Assembly: GCA_030526455.1 (NCBI GenBank)
Contig: JAUNCU010000005.1
Location: 1 to 31,902, forward strand
Direction: 5' to 3'
From: Bacteroidales bacterium
GTDB lineage: Bacteria; Bacteroidota; Bacteroidia; Bacteroidales; Muribaculaceae
DNA: 31,902 bases
Position 1 is the stretch's first letter; every line of letters starts with the position of its first letter. Of the stretch, positions 7,801-15,463 are shown in pieces. The position numbers and the translations under genes were made by a program. A model generated the notes under the pieces. The model was not told where the DNA came from and searched no databases. It saw only the letters and a list, made by a program, of their open reading frames with translations.

Positions 7801-10496
7801 ATTTCGGCGAAGGTGTTTTCGCCCACTTTCTCAGCGATGATTTCGAGTGGATACACCACGGGGTTGCCACTTTCGTCCCACATGGTGAGGCCCACGAAGT
7901 CGTAGTGAGAATTCACCACGAAGGTTTCGCTGGCCTTGTCGACCAGGGAGAAATCCACGCTGGCGCTGCCCTGGAATGGCACGGTGGCATTCTGCGGCAT
8001 CTCCAGGCGCGAGAGTGAGGCGTTCCAGTAGGCGCCGCGTATGGTGTCCACTTCCATGGGTTTGGGCTTTACGAAGAAGTAGTCGAGCGAATCCACCTGC
8101 TGCGAACCGTGGAAATTGGCGGGGATGAAGGTGTTGAACACGGGCGAGGCGATGGAGTCGGCGGCGATGGCTGCGGGCATCTTGTCGGCATCCATCTCCA
8201 GATTGGTCTTGCTGCGGAGCATGCCGCCCACATTGCGCAGGCGACGGCCCACGAAGGCGGTGCGCTGGGTGCTGTCGATGGCCTGGGGCAGGTGCAGCAA
8301 GAGCCAGTTGCTCTGGTCGTAGGGCTGCGATGCAGCCATGAGGCCTTGCGCCTTGATGTAGTCGACCTGCCCTGGCGCGATGCTGTCCTGGCGGGCGTAA
8401 GGCGAATCGGCCTTGGCGAAGATGGTGCGGCCGTCGGCCGAGAGGCGCATGCAGGTGAGCGTGCTGTCGGCGATGCTGTAATAGCGGTTGGCTGAGAGGC
8501 GCTGATTGGTGAGGATGTCGGTGAGGCGGTACTGGAATTCGGGGAATCCGCCGAGGGCATTGATTTTGCCCGCACCGAAGCGGATGGGCGACTGGCGCAC
8601 ATCGTCGTCAACGAATGCGCTCTTGCTGATGATGTCTTTCACATCGCCCACCTTGAGCGATGGACGAGCCTGCAGCCACAGCGCCACGATGCCCGCCACG
8701 GTGGGAGCCGACATTGAGGTGCCTGTAGAGGCGCCCCAGTATTCGAGGCGTCCGGTATGGGGATTCTCCCGGCGGTAGGCCGAATAGGGGTTGTTGATGG
8801 ATGCCAGGTGGTTGTAGCCATTCACGGCTGCCAGCACATTGGTGCCGGGCGCCGCCACGAAGGGATAGGTTTTGCCATTAGGCGCTCGGGCATAACTTGA
8901 GGAAGAGTAGATATTGCCCACCTTCAGATGCGACTGCGTGAGGATGCTGCCCGTCTGCAGGCAGGGATAGGAGTTGCGGCCCACATAGTTGCCACACGAA
9001 ATGGTGTACTGGCCCGTCACGTTGTCGTTCACGCTGCAGGAGTCGTTGCCGGGGGTGAAGAGGTAGTTGCCCACGGGCTTATGCCAGCCGAAGTAGTGCT
9101 CCGAGTTCATCCACGAGTCGAATTCCACGCCGTTGGCGCCATAGAATTGCACCGCCACCTTGTAGTTTTTCACACTGTCGTTGAGCGGCTTGAGGGTCAC
9201 TTCGCTGTAGGTTTCGTTGTGGCCGTTGCTTTCAGTGGTCACCCACACGCCTATCTTGCCCGAGAAATACTTCGAGAGGAAGGCGTTGTGGCCGCGCTTG
9301 AGTTCGGTGCCGGGGCCTATGTAGTGATAGGTGTAGGCCTTCATGATGCCGGTTTCGTAGAAGATGGAGTTGTCGTCGGGGTCGATGAGGATGTATTTGA
9401 TGCCCACCACCGAGCGGGTGCGGCTCCAGGTGTCGATTGAGAACGAGGCTACGGTGCCGGCGGCCATGTTGCCCATCACCACCGAACCGAAGGTGGGGCT
9501 GGTGGAGGTGTTGGCGCCGGAGAATTTGTGGTGGAGTTGGCGTGCCACACCACCGAGGTTACCGGCCGAGAGGCAGATGATGGCATCGTTCTGCCCCACT
9601 TCGTCGTAGATTTTGCATATTTTGCTCGTGCCGTCGTGGGGGCCTTTCTTGGTGCCGATGCTCACGCTTATCACGCAGGGCTTACCCACACTCTTGGCAT
9701 AATTGGTGATATACTTGAGGCTGTTGGCCATGTTCACGTCGGTGCTGCTGTTGCCCAGGGCGCATATCACGATGTCGGCCCCGGGTGCCATGCCCGAATA
9801 GGCGCCCACCTTCGTGCCCACGCCTATGCTGGCGGTGTGGGTGCCGTGGGAGGATGAGGCGTAGTCGGTGGTGAGTTGGGCGATGCGGGTGGAGTCGAAT
9901 TCCGAGCCGGGCAGCGCCGTTCCGCCTATGATCACCTGTGTGCCGGTGGTGTTGCCGGGCATATACACGCGCTTGATGCGGGTGTTGCCCAGCGAGTCCT
10001 GGAAGGCGGCGTGATTGAAGTCGATGCCCGAATCCACGATGCCAAACACCACGCCCGTGCCGTCGTAGTTGGCGGGCAGATTGTGGCGAAGGCCTTCCCA
10101 CGCATATTCCACCCCAGCCTGAGCGCGGGTGGAATCGGTGTCGGCCACCATTTGCTCGCCTATCGACACCTGCTCCACCTCGGGCAGAGCGGCGATGGCT
10201 TCAAGGCTGCCGACGGGCACCTGGGCGGTGATCATGCCCGAGAAGCGCGCGCCCACTTTGCCGCCAAGGGCAGTGATGCCGCTGGTGTTGCCCGTGTCGC
10301 GAAGGGTGATAAACACGTCCACCATCTCCTGCGCGCCCACTTGGCGCAGCGCAGCATGGCGTTGCGTCTGGGCGGGGAATGCCGCACGATTGTCGAGAAA
10401 TGCCTGAGTGGAAACCGACATCTTCTCATAGGCGCTAGCAGAAAACACGCCAAGCACGGCTATAGTAGCAAGTAATTTTTTCCTGAAATTCATCAT
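4872..10496 (-). CDS. Giant secreted S8 subtilisin-like protease with five repeats and dockerin tail (1874 aa)
   Basis: Subtilase with signal peptide MMNFRKKLLATIAVLGVFSA..SA (about 1-22) and a propeptide-like region (about 50-125). The catalytic domain shows Asp155 (GIVDSGID), His217 (SSSHGTHTA), Asn313 (SAGN) and Ser594 (GTSMSAPTVAG), all intact. About 230-residue modules follow in five tandem copies (residues about 660-1815), each with a lead segment like LTVMH..GRTIYVKD, a central DQSNW..LHLPAPLDSAQ and the signature YFFVKPKPMEIDT. The C-terminus (about 1816-1874) is a complete two-part dockerin (GDVNDDGLLDVTDVTLLI, DINADGELDVTDVTLLI). Module function is unknown to me; they may be Ig- or OB-like spacers that display the enzyme. 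It is the first gene of a minus-strand pair; the paralogue starts 33 bp after its stop. Start: first of two adjacent Met codons. Confidence 0.92.
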   Translation of the reverse strand: MMNFRKKLLATIAVLGVFSASAYEKMSVSTQAFLDNRAAFPAQTQRHAALRQVGAQEMVDVFITLRDTGNTSGITALGGKVGARFSGMITAQVPVGSLEAIAALPEVEQVSIGEQMVADTDSTRAQAGVEYAWEGLRHNLPANYDGTGVVFGIVDSGIDFNHAAFQDSLGNTRIKRVYMPGNTTGTQVIIGGTALPGSEFDSTRIAQLTTDYASSSHGTHTASIGVGTKVGAYSGMAPGADIVICALGNSSTDVNMANSLKYITNYAKSVGKPCVISVSIGTKKGPHDGTSKICKIYDEVGQNDAIICLSAGNLGGVARQLHHKFSGANTSTSPTFGSVVMGNMAAGTVASFSIDTWSRTRSVVGIKYILIDPDDNSIFYETGIMKAYTYHYIGPGTELKRGHNAFLSKYFSGKIGVWVTTESNGHNETYSEVTLKPLNDSVKNYKVAVQFYGANGVEFDSWMNSEHYFGWHKPVGNYLFTPGNDSCSVNDNVTGQYTISCGNYVGRNSYPCLQTGSILTQSHLKVGNIYSSSSYARAPNGKTYPFVAAPGTNVLAAVNGYNHLASINNPYSAYRRENPHTGRLEYWGASTGTSMSAPTVAGIVALWLQARPSLKVGDVKDIISKSAFVDDDVRQSPIRFGAGKINALGGFPEFQYRLTDILTNQRLSANRYYSIADSTLTCMRLSADGRTIFAKADSPYARQDSIAPGQVDYIKAQGLMAASQPYDQSNWLLLHLPQAIDSTQRTAFVGRRLRNVGGMLRSKTNLEMDADKMPAAIAADSIASPVFNTFIPANFHGSQQVDSLDYFFVKPKPMEVDTIRGAYWNASLSRLEMPQNATVPFQGSASVDFSLVDKASETFVVNSHYDFVGLTMWDESGNPVVYPLEIIAEKVGENTFAEILSTPAFKEGYSYVVADTTLRVMHVSASGRTIYVKDNGGFATPDTIAPGQVNYLGRDLDQSNWAALHLPAPLDSAQRATYPGKIMKRFRGRLDSKDNASFTLFNLPLLADSAVSVSFNAIIPANLHGSQQVDSVDYFFVRPKPMEIDTIHNVMWNGVHKQIGMPINPDRYGMPRFSGTASADLSLYEGADSVSLTDNYVYDMLVLSTINPLDGTRMAYPLAAWNERKNQFTLAQVVNDAYFKEGMDCEMMDSTLVVMYGRVGDKEIYVKDDHAYAQPDVLKEGQVDVLGGVYDQSNWMKLALPAPLDSAQHAALVGSRIAAVKGVLASKTNPTLQCAALPVALAKDSVLRFNTFIPANFYGTQKVDTTDYFFVKPKPMEIDTVRCAMWNVMRGNVTMPYFPEEYGFKAFRGSFSVDFSKLTGALPSLRDADVLTMVVLNVAGSSMVYPLEILDVKSTEFTLAKLVNSPSIQLGYEFGIADSTLTVMGFSTDGYAMYVKDEGLYASPDVPDSTQVNYQGALDQSNWATVYLPEQIDSEVARSLTGRYITNFRGYLMDKDNPEFEIYEMPQFGELNIAASLNHLIPANFTGSEVVDSTDYFLMRPKPMEVAIVQSAMWNKKEERFEMPYEAADFGHPQFKGGFTPQFSFFDGDKSLLKDGYVYELRVQSRFSRMSNMGYVLNVVSEQRPDYALASVLGNERIEEGSTVPMRGGHLTVMHIGADSLTLYAKDEARAVKADTIAPGQIDYLAGRYQQHNWVAITLPAPLDSAQMAAYAGHRIEGFDAVIMSKQNATLQALTVPTVGALDSTAFINSYLPANFHGTQQVDSLHYFLARPVVMEIDTVHCALWRSSGKFSMPKKPAEWGLPQLKGEFSADVSRLAAADTVVLRDNYVYDIVTLREADAVYVLKVLRELGGTDPMLGDVNDDGLLDVTDVTLLISAVLGTPAEEFCPDRADINADGELDVTDVTLLIGIVLGQ
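5052..8520 (-). repeat. Five tandem copies of a ~230-codon module inside the giant subtilase
   Basis: Module boundaries on the plus strand are roughly 8520-7807, 7806-7104, 7103-6417, 6416-5727 and 5726-5052. The copies are diverged at DNA level but keep protein signatures: KPKPMEVDT-type motifs encoded near 8055, 7378, 6670, 5988 and 5300, and DQSNW-type motifs in the first four (QQHNW in the last). Spacing is about 680-710 bp. The fifth copy is the most diverged in the signature (ARPVVMEIDT). One homologous copy lies in the adjacent 925-aa protease. Confidence 0.85.
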
Positions 10497-10535
10497 CTTT
10501 ACACATTAGTTAAAGGTCAAGATAAACTTAAATTA

Positions 10536-10563
10536 CAAAGTAACAAATTTTCCCCAATACAAA
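10536..10563 (-). promoter_or_regulatory. Putative promoter of the subtilase pair
   Basis: On the minus strand TTTG (complement of 10560-10563) is followed after 17 nt by TACTTTG (complement of 10536-10542), close to the Bacteroidetes -33/-7 arrangement (TTTG and TAnnTTTG). It would start transcription about 30-35 nt before the ATG of the giant subtilase. Consensus match only. Confidence 0.35.
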
Positions 10564-10734
10564 CAAAAAAATCCCACCTTTTAACGCAAAACCCACCCAA
10601 GAAGCCTCCCACAAAAAAGAAGAAGCCCGCCCACACACAAGCAGGCGAGTGTCAGCGAGCCCTCCCGAGTGCTCCGAGTGCTCCGAGAACTCCCAAAGCG
10701 GGCCAGTGAAAAAAGCCCCTCCCATCAAAGCAAG

Positions 10735-10769
10735 AAAAAAGCCAGGCAAGGAAAATCTCCTCGCCTGGC
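10735..10769 (-). terminator. Rho-independent terminator of pepT
   Basis: Inverted repeat GCCAGGCAAGG (10741-10751) with CCTCGCCTGGC (10759-10769), one mismatch, seven-nt loop. Read on the minus strand it is followed directly by six T (complement of 10735-10740). It sits about 40 bp after the pepT stop codon. Confidence 0.85.
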
Positions 10770-10810
10770 ATCATATTATTCTCTCGCTCGAAAGCGAAGC
10801 CTGTGGATGA

Positions 10811-12031
10811 TTAGGCTTCGGCTTCTACGATTTTGCAGATTTCCACGATAGTGGCCATTGCCTTTTCCATGGCTTGCACCGACACATATTCGTAACGGCC
10901 GTGCATGTTCATGCCGCCAGCGAAGATGTTGGGGCAAGGCAGACCCTTGAATGAGAGTTGAGCGCCATCTGTGCCGCCACGAATGGGTTGCACGATAGGA
11001 GTGACGCCAGCATTCTTCATCGCCTTTTCAGCCACTTCGATGATGTGCATCACTGGTTCAATCTTTTCGCGCATGTTGTAGTACTGGTCCTTGATCTCGA
11101 TAGATGCGCAGCCGGGGAATTCGCTGTTCACCTTGCGGCAGAGGTGCTCGAGTTCGCGTTTGCGGCTTTCGAAGCGGGCACGGTCGTGGTCGCGCACGAT
11201 GTAGGTGAGCACGGTTTTTTCCACTGAGCCTTCAAAGCCCACGAGGTGGTAGAAGCCTTCGTAGCCTTCGGTGTGCTCAGGAGTTTCCCAGCGAGGAATC
11301 ATCACGGCAAACTGGTTGGCCACGCGAATGGAGTTGAGCATCTTGTGCTTAGCCATACCTGGGTGCACGTTCAAGCCCTTGAAAGTGATCTTAGCCGAAG
11401 CGGCGTTGAAGTTTTCATATTCGAGTTCGCCGGGGTAGCCACCGTCCATGGTGTAGGCCCATTCAGCGCCAAATTTTTCCACGTCGAAGTGGTGTGCGCC
11501 CATGCCGATTTCTTCATCGGGGTTGAAAGCGATGCGAATGTCGCCGTGCTTAATTTCGGGGTGAGCGATGAAATATTCCACTGCGCTGATGATTTCGGCG
11601 ATACCGGCCTTGTCGTCGGCGCCGAGCAGTGTGGTGCCGTCGGTCACCACGAGGTCTTGGCCCACGAAGTCGTTCATTTCGGGGAATTGCTCGGGGTCGA
11701 GCACGATGCCCTGCTCTTCGTTGAGCACCACTTTTCCGCCTTCATATTTCACCACGCGAGGTTTCACGCCGTGGCCGCTCATGTCGGGGGCGGTGTCGAG
11801 GTGGGCGATGAAGCCGATGGTGGGCACTTTCTTGTCGGTATTCGATGGCAGTGTGGCCATGAGGTAACCGTTGTCGTCGAGCGAAATGTTGCTCAGGCCC
11901 ATGTCCTTAAGTTCTTTCTTGAGTTGCTGAGCGAATACCATCTGCCCAGGAGTGGATGGAGTGAGGTTGGTAAGTTCGTCACTTTGAGTGTCGTACTTCA
12001 CATACTGGAGAAATCTATCTACTAATTTCAT
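10811..12031 (-). CDS. pepT: Peptidase T (tripeptide aminopeptidase)
   Basis: Cytoplasmic M20-family zinc aminopeptidase that removes the N-terminal residue from tripeptides, finishing peptide breakdown. Length 406 aa is normal for PepT. Metal and catalytic residues are visible: His77 and Asp79 (AHLDTAPD), bridging Asp139 (LLGADDKAG), Glu173/Glu174 (NPDEEIGMGAHHF), Asp196 (TMDGG) and the C-terminal His near 377 (NMHGRYE). The RGGTDG motif is present, and the middle part carries the usual dimerisation lid (FKGLNVHPGMAKHKMLNS). There is no signal peptide. It is transcribed alone, divergent from the endonuclease genes, and ends at a clear terminator. The start ATG gives the conserved N-terminus (VDRFLQYVKYDTQS). 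High confidence. Confidence 0.97.
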   Translation of the reverse strand: MKLVDRFLQYVKYDTQSDELTNLTPSTPGQMVFAQQLKKELKDMGLSNISLDDNGYLMATLPSNTDKKVPTIGFIAHLDTAPDMSGHGVKPRVVKYEGGKVVLNEEQGIVLDPEQFPEMNDFVGQDLVVTDGTTLLGADDKAGIAEIISAVEYFIAHPEIKHGDIRIAFNPDEEIGMGAHHFDVEKFGAEWAYTMDGGYPGELEYENFNAASAKITFKGLNVHPGMAKHKMLNSIRVANQFAVMIPRWETPEHTEGYEGFYHLVGFEGSVEKTVLTYIVRDHDRARFESRKRELEHLCRKVNSEFPGCASIEIKDQYYNMREKIEPVMHIIEVAEKAMKNAGVTPIVQPIRGGTDGAQLSFKGLPCPNIFAGGMNMHGRYEYVSVQAMEKAMATIVEICKIVEAEA

Positions 12032-12110
12032 GCTGTGGTTATGTTTTAGGCCATCACCTCTTATGCAAAGGCGCGGGCGGGTTTATTGTTATTATCAGTA
12101 TTTAAGTGAA

Positions 12111-12118
12111 CAAAGGTA
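12111..12118 (-). promoter_or_regulatory. Putative -7 element for pepT
   Basis: The minus strand reads TACCTTTG here, an exact match to TAnnTTTG, about 80 nt before the pepT start. A TTTG is found upstream, but at a longer spacing (about 25 nt) than usual, so the -33 partner is uncertain. Confidence 0.35.
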
Positions 12119-12131
12119 ATAATAATTTTTG

Positions 12132-12139
12132 TAATTTTG
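12132..12139 (+). promoter_or_regulatory. Putative -7 element for the endonuclease operon
   Basis: The plus strand reads TAATTTTG, an exact match to TAnnTTTG, 24 nt before the ATG of the first endonuclease gene. No clear TTTG lies at the usual distance upstream. It is divergent from, and separated by only 13 bp from, the pepT candidate. Confidence 0.4.
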
Positions 12140-12163
12140 TAGGCAAAACCACGCATTTGTATC

Positions 12164-13012
12164 ATGGCCATCCGCAAAAAACGCAAAACGCGGGCTTCAC
12201 GCCGCTGGAAGTTGCATCTGCTCTCGGGCATTTGGGCGCTCGCGGTGGCGGCTGTGGCCATCACGCTCATGTGTGACCGCCGTGGTCAAAAGGACGATGC
12301 GGCTGCCAGTGGCGATGCGCTGCTGAAGGAGATGAGCGAGGCGAAGTTGCCGCCATCGGTGCCCGACACGCTCATGCGCTTCAGCGCCTTCACCGTGCAT
12401 TACAACACCCGCTGGCTTGTGCCTAACTATGTGGTGTACACGCTCAAGCGCAGCCATGTGGGCGGGAAGGCTTGCTACGACGGCTCGTTTTTCGTCCCCG
12501 AGAAGATGGCTAATTGCGCCATGCCGCTCGAATTGGAAGCCACCGGCTATCAGCGCGGACACATGGCGCCCGCGGCCGACATGCGGTGGAGCGAGCAGGC
12601 GCTGCGCGAATCGTTTGCGATGGTGAACATTTGCCCCCAGAGCGGCGATCTGAACACGGGTGCGTGGCGACGCCTGGAAGATCGCGTGAGAGAATGGGTA
12701 ATGAACGACAGCGTGCTGGTGGTGTTCACCGGTCCGGTGCTCTCCGAGCGAATGGCTACCATAGGCCCCGAGCACCGCATAGGCGTGCCCGAGCGCTTCT
12801 TCAAGGTGGTGCTGGCGCCGTTTGCCCAGCCCATGCGCGCCATCGCCTTCGTGATGCCCGCCGAGGGCACTACGCTGCCGCTTCGCCACCACGCCGTGAG
12901 TGTGAGCGAGGTGGAGCGCATCAGCGGCATCGACTTCTTCCCCACCCTGCCCCAGCAAGAGCAGCGGCGCCTGAAAGACGTGGTGGACACCTATAGTTGG
13001 TTCCGATATTGA
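12164..13012 (+). CDS. DNA/RNA non-specific endonuclease, membrane-anchored (282 aa)
   Basis: Member of the NUC1/EndA-type beta-beta-alpha-metal family that cuts DNA and RNA with Mg2+. The N-terminus is strongly basic (AIRKKRKTRASRRWK) followed by one hydrophobic segment (about 19-36), so it is probably anchored in the inner membrane with the nuclease outside or in the periplasm. The nuclease core spans about 72-275. The active-site block reads YQRGHMAPAADM with catalytic His133; the family usually has DRGH, here the Asp is Gln130. The metal-binding Asn164 (SGDLN) and Glu172 (WRRLED) are kept. A paralogue follows 41 bp downstream. Likely role: nucleic-acid scavenging or degradation of incoming DNA; the sequence does not decide. 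Start chosen because it follows a TAnnTTTG element and keeps the basic n-region. Confidence 0.88.
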   Translation: MAIRKKRKTRASRRWKLHLLSGIWALAVAAVAITLMCDRRGQKDDAAASGDALLKEMSEAKLPPSVPDTLMRFSAFTVHYNTRWLVPNYVVYTLKRSHVGGKACYDGSFFVPEKMANCAMPLELEATGYQRGHMAPAADMRWSEQALRESFAMVNICPQSGDLNTGAWRRLEDRVREWVMNDSVLVVFTGPVLSERMATIGPEHRIGVPERFFKVVLAPFAQPMRAIAFVMPAEGTTLPLRHHAVSVSEVERISGIDFFPTLPQQEQRRLKDVVDTYSWFRY

Positions 13013-13053
13013 AACACTTTATTAGTAACGAACAAAAAAAATACGCATTGATA

Positions 13054-13989
13054 ATGAAAAAGATAGCATTCCTCATAGCCACAGCGCTGCTAATTGCGGG
13101 CATCGCCTATTTCGCCGCCACACTGAGCGCCGAAACACCCGCCTCGCCCGTGCCCGAAGCATCGGCCACATCGGTGAGCAAGGCGGGCAGCAAGAAGGCG
13201 AAGGAGAAAAAGGCGAAGAAGCAGAAGAAGACGACTACGGCCAAAAGTCCCGTGGGCGAAGCCATCGCCACCGACCGCAATCCGCTCCTGAAGGTGATTG
13301 TGCCAGCCGGCGTGGCCAACGAACGCATCAACCACAAGGCCTACGCCTGCTACTTCAACGCCCAGCACCGCATCCCTAATTGCGTGATCTACGAACTCTC
13401 GGCCACCGAAATCGCCCTCTGCGACGGCCCAGGCGCCGAAAAGCGCAAAAACTACAAGTTCTACGCCGACCCGCTCTGCGCCGCCAGCCCCGACTGGAAC
13501 GAATACAAAGGCTCGGGCTACGACCGCGGACACATGGCGCCCGCCAACGATATGAAATTCGACAAAACAGCCATGGCCGAATGCTTCTACATGACCAACA
13601 TGTGCCCGCAAATTCACGCCCTCAACGACGGCTGCTGGCGTCAACTCGAAAACGCCGTCCACTACTGGGCGAAGCGCGACAAGCGCGTGATCGTGGCGGC
13701 CGGACCCGTGCTCAAGAAGAAGATGAGCAAAATTGGCCCCGACAAAAACATCTCGGTGCCAGGCGCTTTCTATAAGGTAATTTACGCCCCCAACCAGGGC
13801 CGCGCCATAGGCTTCATCTTCAACAACGAGAAAATCACCGGCTCCTACACCAAGCACGTGGTGAGCGTCGACTACGTGGAGCGCATGACAGGCCTCGACT
13901 TCTTCTCCACAGTCGACGACGCACTCGAAAACCTCATGGAAGCCAGCACCGACGTGCAGCAGTGGATCGACGGCAAAGAAGAAAAATAA
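13054..13989 (+). CDS. DNA/RNA non-specific endonuclease, exported (311 aa)
   Basis: Second NUC1-type endonuclease. I use the ATG at 13054 because it gives a proper N-terminus with signal or anchor segment (MKKIAFLIATALLIAGIAYFAATL); the longer frame from 12997 overlaps the previous gene. After the signal comes a lysine/alanine-rich linker (about 45-62, e.g. KKAKEKKAKKQKK) and then the nuclease core (about 78-300). The active site is canonical: YDRGHMAPANDM with His160, then NMCPQIHALNDGCWRQLE with the metal Asn and Glu. It has the same fold and order as the upstream paralogue, but the two sequences are well diverged. Likely co-transcribed with it; mnmE follows 64 bp downstream. Confidence 0.9.
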   Translation: MKKIAFLIATALLIAGIAYFAATLSAETPASPVPEASATSVSKAGSKKAKEKKAKKQKKTTTAKSPVGEAIATDRNPLLKVIVPAGVANERINHKAYACYFNAQHRIPNCVIYELSATEIALCDGPGAEKRKNYKFYADPLCAASPDWNEYKGSGYDRGHMAPANDMKFDKTAMAECFYMTNMCPQIHALNDGCWRQLENAVHYWAKRDKRVIVAAGPVLKKKMSKIGPDKNISVPGAFYKVIYAPNQGRAIGFIFNNEKITGSYTKHVVSVDYVERMTGLDFFSTVDDALENLMEASTDVQQWIDGKEEK

Positions 13990-14016
13990 AAGAGAAAAGA
14001 AAAAAGCACCCCCGTG

Positions 14017-14036
14017 CGAGCAACGTCAGTTGCTCG
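14017..14036 (+). other. Perfect hairpin ahead of mnmE
   Basis: CGAGCAAC (14017-14024) pairs with GTTGCTCG (14029-14036) around a GTCA loop, an 8-bp perfect stem. No T-run follows on either strand, so it does not look like a normal terminator. It lies 17 nt before the mnmE ATG, where it could modulate translation or processing. Confidence 0.4.
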
Positions 14037-14053
14037 AAAAAGCAGCAAAAGAA

Positions 14054-15463
14054 ATGACAGCATTCAACACCGACACAATAGTAGCAATCAGCACCCCCCA
14101 CGGCATGGGAGGCATAGCAGTGGTGAGAGTGAGCGGAGCCCAAGCCACCACCATCGTGGCAAAGCGATGGAAAGGCGCACCCATCAGCGAAATGAAGACC
14201 CACACCGCACACCTGGGCCACATCCTCGACTCGCAAGGCCAACTGCTCGACGAAGTAGTGCTCACCCTGTTCCGCGGACCACGCTCCTTCACCGGCGAAG
14301 ACGTGGTGGAAATCGCATGCCACGGCTCCATCTGGATTCAGCAGCAAGTGGTCAACACCCTCATCGACGCCGGCTGCCGAGCCGCCACAGGCGGTGAATT
14401 CACCCAGCGCGCATTCGTCAACGGACGCCTCGACCTCTCCCAGGCCGAAGCCATCGCCGACGTGATAGCATCATCGTCGCGCGCATCACACCGCGTGGCC
14501 ATGAACCAAATGCGAGGAGCATTCAGCCGACGACTCTCCAGCCTGCGCGCACAACTGCTGCAATTCGTATCGCTCATCGAACTCGAACTCGACTTCAGCG
14601 AAGAAGAAGTGAACTTCGCCGACCGCGCCCGCCTCATCACCCTCGCCACCGATATCAAAACCGTGATCTACAGCCTCGCCGACTCCTACAGCGCCGGCAA
14701 CGCCATCAAAAACGGCATCCCCGTGGCCATCGTGGGGCAGACCAACGCCGGAAAATCAACCCTGCTCAACGCACTGCTAGGCGACGACCGCGCACTCGTG
14801 AGCGACATCAAAGGCACCACACGCGACGTCATAGAAGACACCATCACCCTCGGCGGAACACTCTTCCGATTCATCGACACCGCAGGCATACGCCAGTCCG
14901 ACGACATCATCGAAACCATGGGCATCGAGCGCTCATTCAAAAAACTCGACGAAGCCCAACTCGTGCTCTGGGTCGTAGACCCCAGCGAAGGCGCACAGGA
15001 AATCGCCGACTTCAGCCAGCAAATCCTCCCCCGCTGCAAAGGCAAAAAAGTGCTCGTAGTGGTCAACAAAATCGACACCGCCACCGCCCAGGCCCAGCAA
15101 AGCGTGAGCGCAGCCATCAGCGCCCACATCCCCAGCGGCGTAGAGGCACGCACCATCTTCATCTCAGCCCGCGACGGACAAGGCCTCGACACCCTCCAGA
15201 GCACCATCATCGAAATGGCCGCACTCCCATCGGTAGCCGACGACGAAGCCGTAATCGTCACCAACGCTCGCCACTACCAAGCCCTAGTGCGCGCCGGCGA
15301 AGCCATCACCCGCAGCCTAGAAGGCCTCAACGCAGGCATCAGCGGCGACCTCGTAAGCCAAGACATACGCGAATGCATGCACTACCTAGGAGAAATCACA
15401 GGAGAAATCTCCCCCGACGACATCCTAGGAGAAATCTTCACCCACTTCTGCATCGGAAAGTAG
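14054..15463 (+). CDS. mnmE: tRNA uridine-5-carboxymethylaminomethyl modification GTPase MnmE
   Basis: GTPase that, with MnmG, modifies U34 in the wobble position of several tRNAs. Length 469 aa with the ATG at 14054, which gives the conserved start TAFNTDTIVAISTPHGMGG; a longer frame exists but adds an unlikely extension. Order: N-terminal folate-binding domain (1-120), helical domain with GGEFTQRAFVNGRLDLSQAE (113-131), G domain with G1 GQTNAGKS (228-235), G2 GTTRD, G3 DTAG (275-278), G4 NKID (338-341), and the universal C-terminal CIGK with the catalytic-site Cys466. G1 has an alanine where many homologues have valine (GxxNAGKS), which is also common in Bacteroidetes. Plus strand, last complete gene of the endonuclease run; followed immediately by a gene remnant. 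Confidence 0.97.
   Translation: MTAFNTDTIVAISTPHGMGGIAVVRVSGAQATTIVAKRWKGAPISEMKTHTAHLGHILDSQGQLLDEVVLTLFRGPRSFTGEDVVEIACHGSIWIQQQVVNTLIDAGCRAATGGEFTQRAFVNGRLDLSQAEAIADVIASSSRASHRVAMNQMRGAFSRRLSSLRAQLLQFVSLIELELDFSEEEVNFADRARLITLATDIKTVIYSLADSYSAGNAIKNGIPVAIVGQTNAGKSTLLNALLGDDRALVSDIKGTTRDVIEDTITLGGTLFRFIDTAGIRQSDDIIETMGIERSFKKLDEAQLVLWVVDPSEGAQEIADFSQQILPRCKGKKVLVVVNKIDTATAQAQQSVSAAISAHIPSGVEARTIFISARDGQGLDTLQSTIIEMAALPSVADDEAVIVTNARHYQALVRAGEAITRSLEGLNAGISGDLVSQDIRECMHYLGEITGEISPDDILGEIFTHFCIGK

Larger units (their letters stand above)
10497..10810. other. Spacer between pepT and the giant subtilase
   Basis: About 310 bp without a gene. It holds the pepT terminator at its right end and a putative promoter for the subtilase at its left end. 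In between, 10621-10703 is GC-rich with a possible long-range pairing (GCCCGC with GCGGGC) and a small direct repeat (GTGCTCCGA twice). A 73-codon minus-strand frame here has no protein-like features. Confidence 0.5.

Noticed and set aside
5052..8520. CRISPR-like or satellite repeat
   Set aside because: The periodicity is at protein level with diverged DNA, unit about 690 bp and no spacers; it is a coding domain repeat.
10528..10749. 73-codon minus-strand ORF between pepT and the subtilase
   Set aside because: It overlaps the pepT terminator T-run and part of the hairpin, and contains low-complexity SEHSEH from a small DNA repeat.
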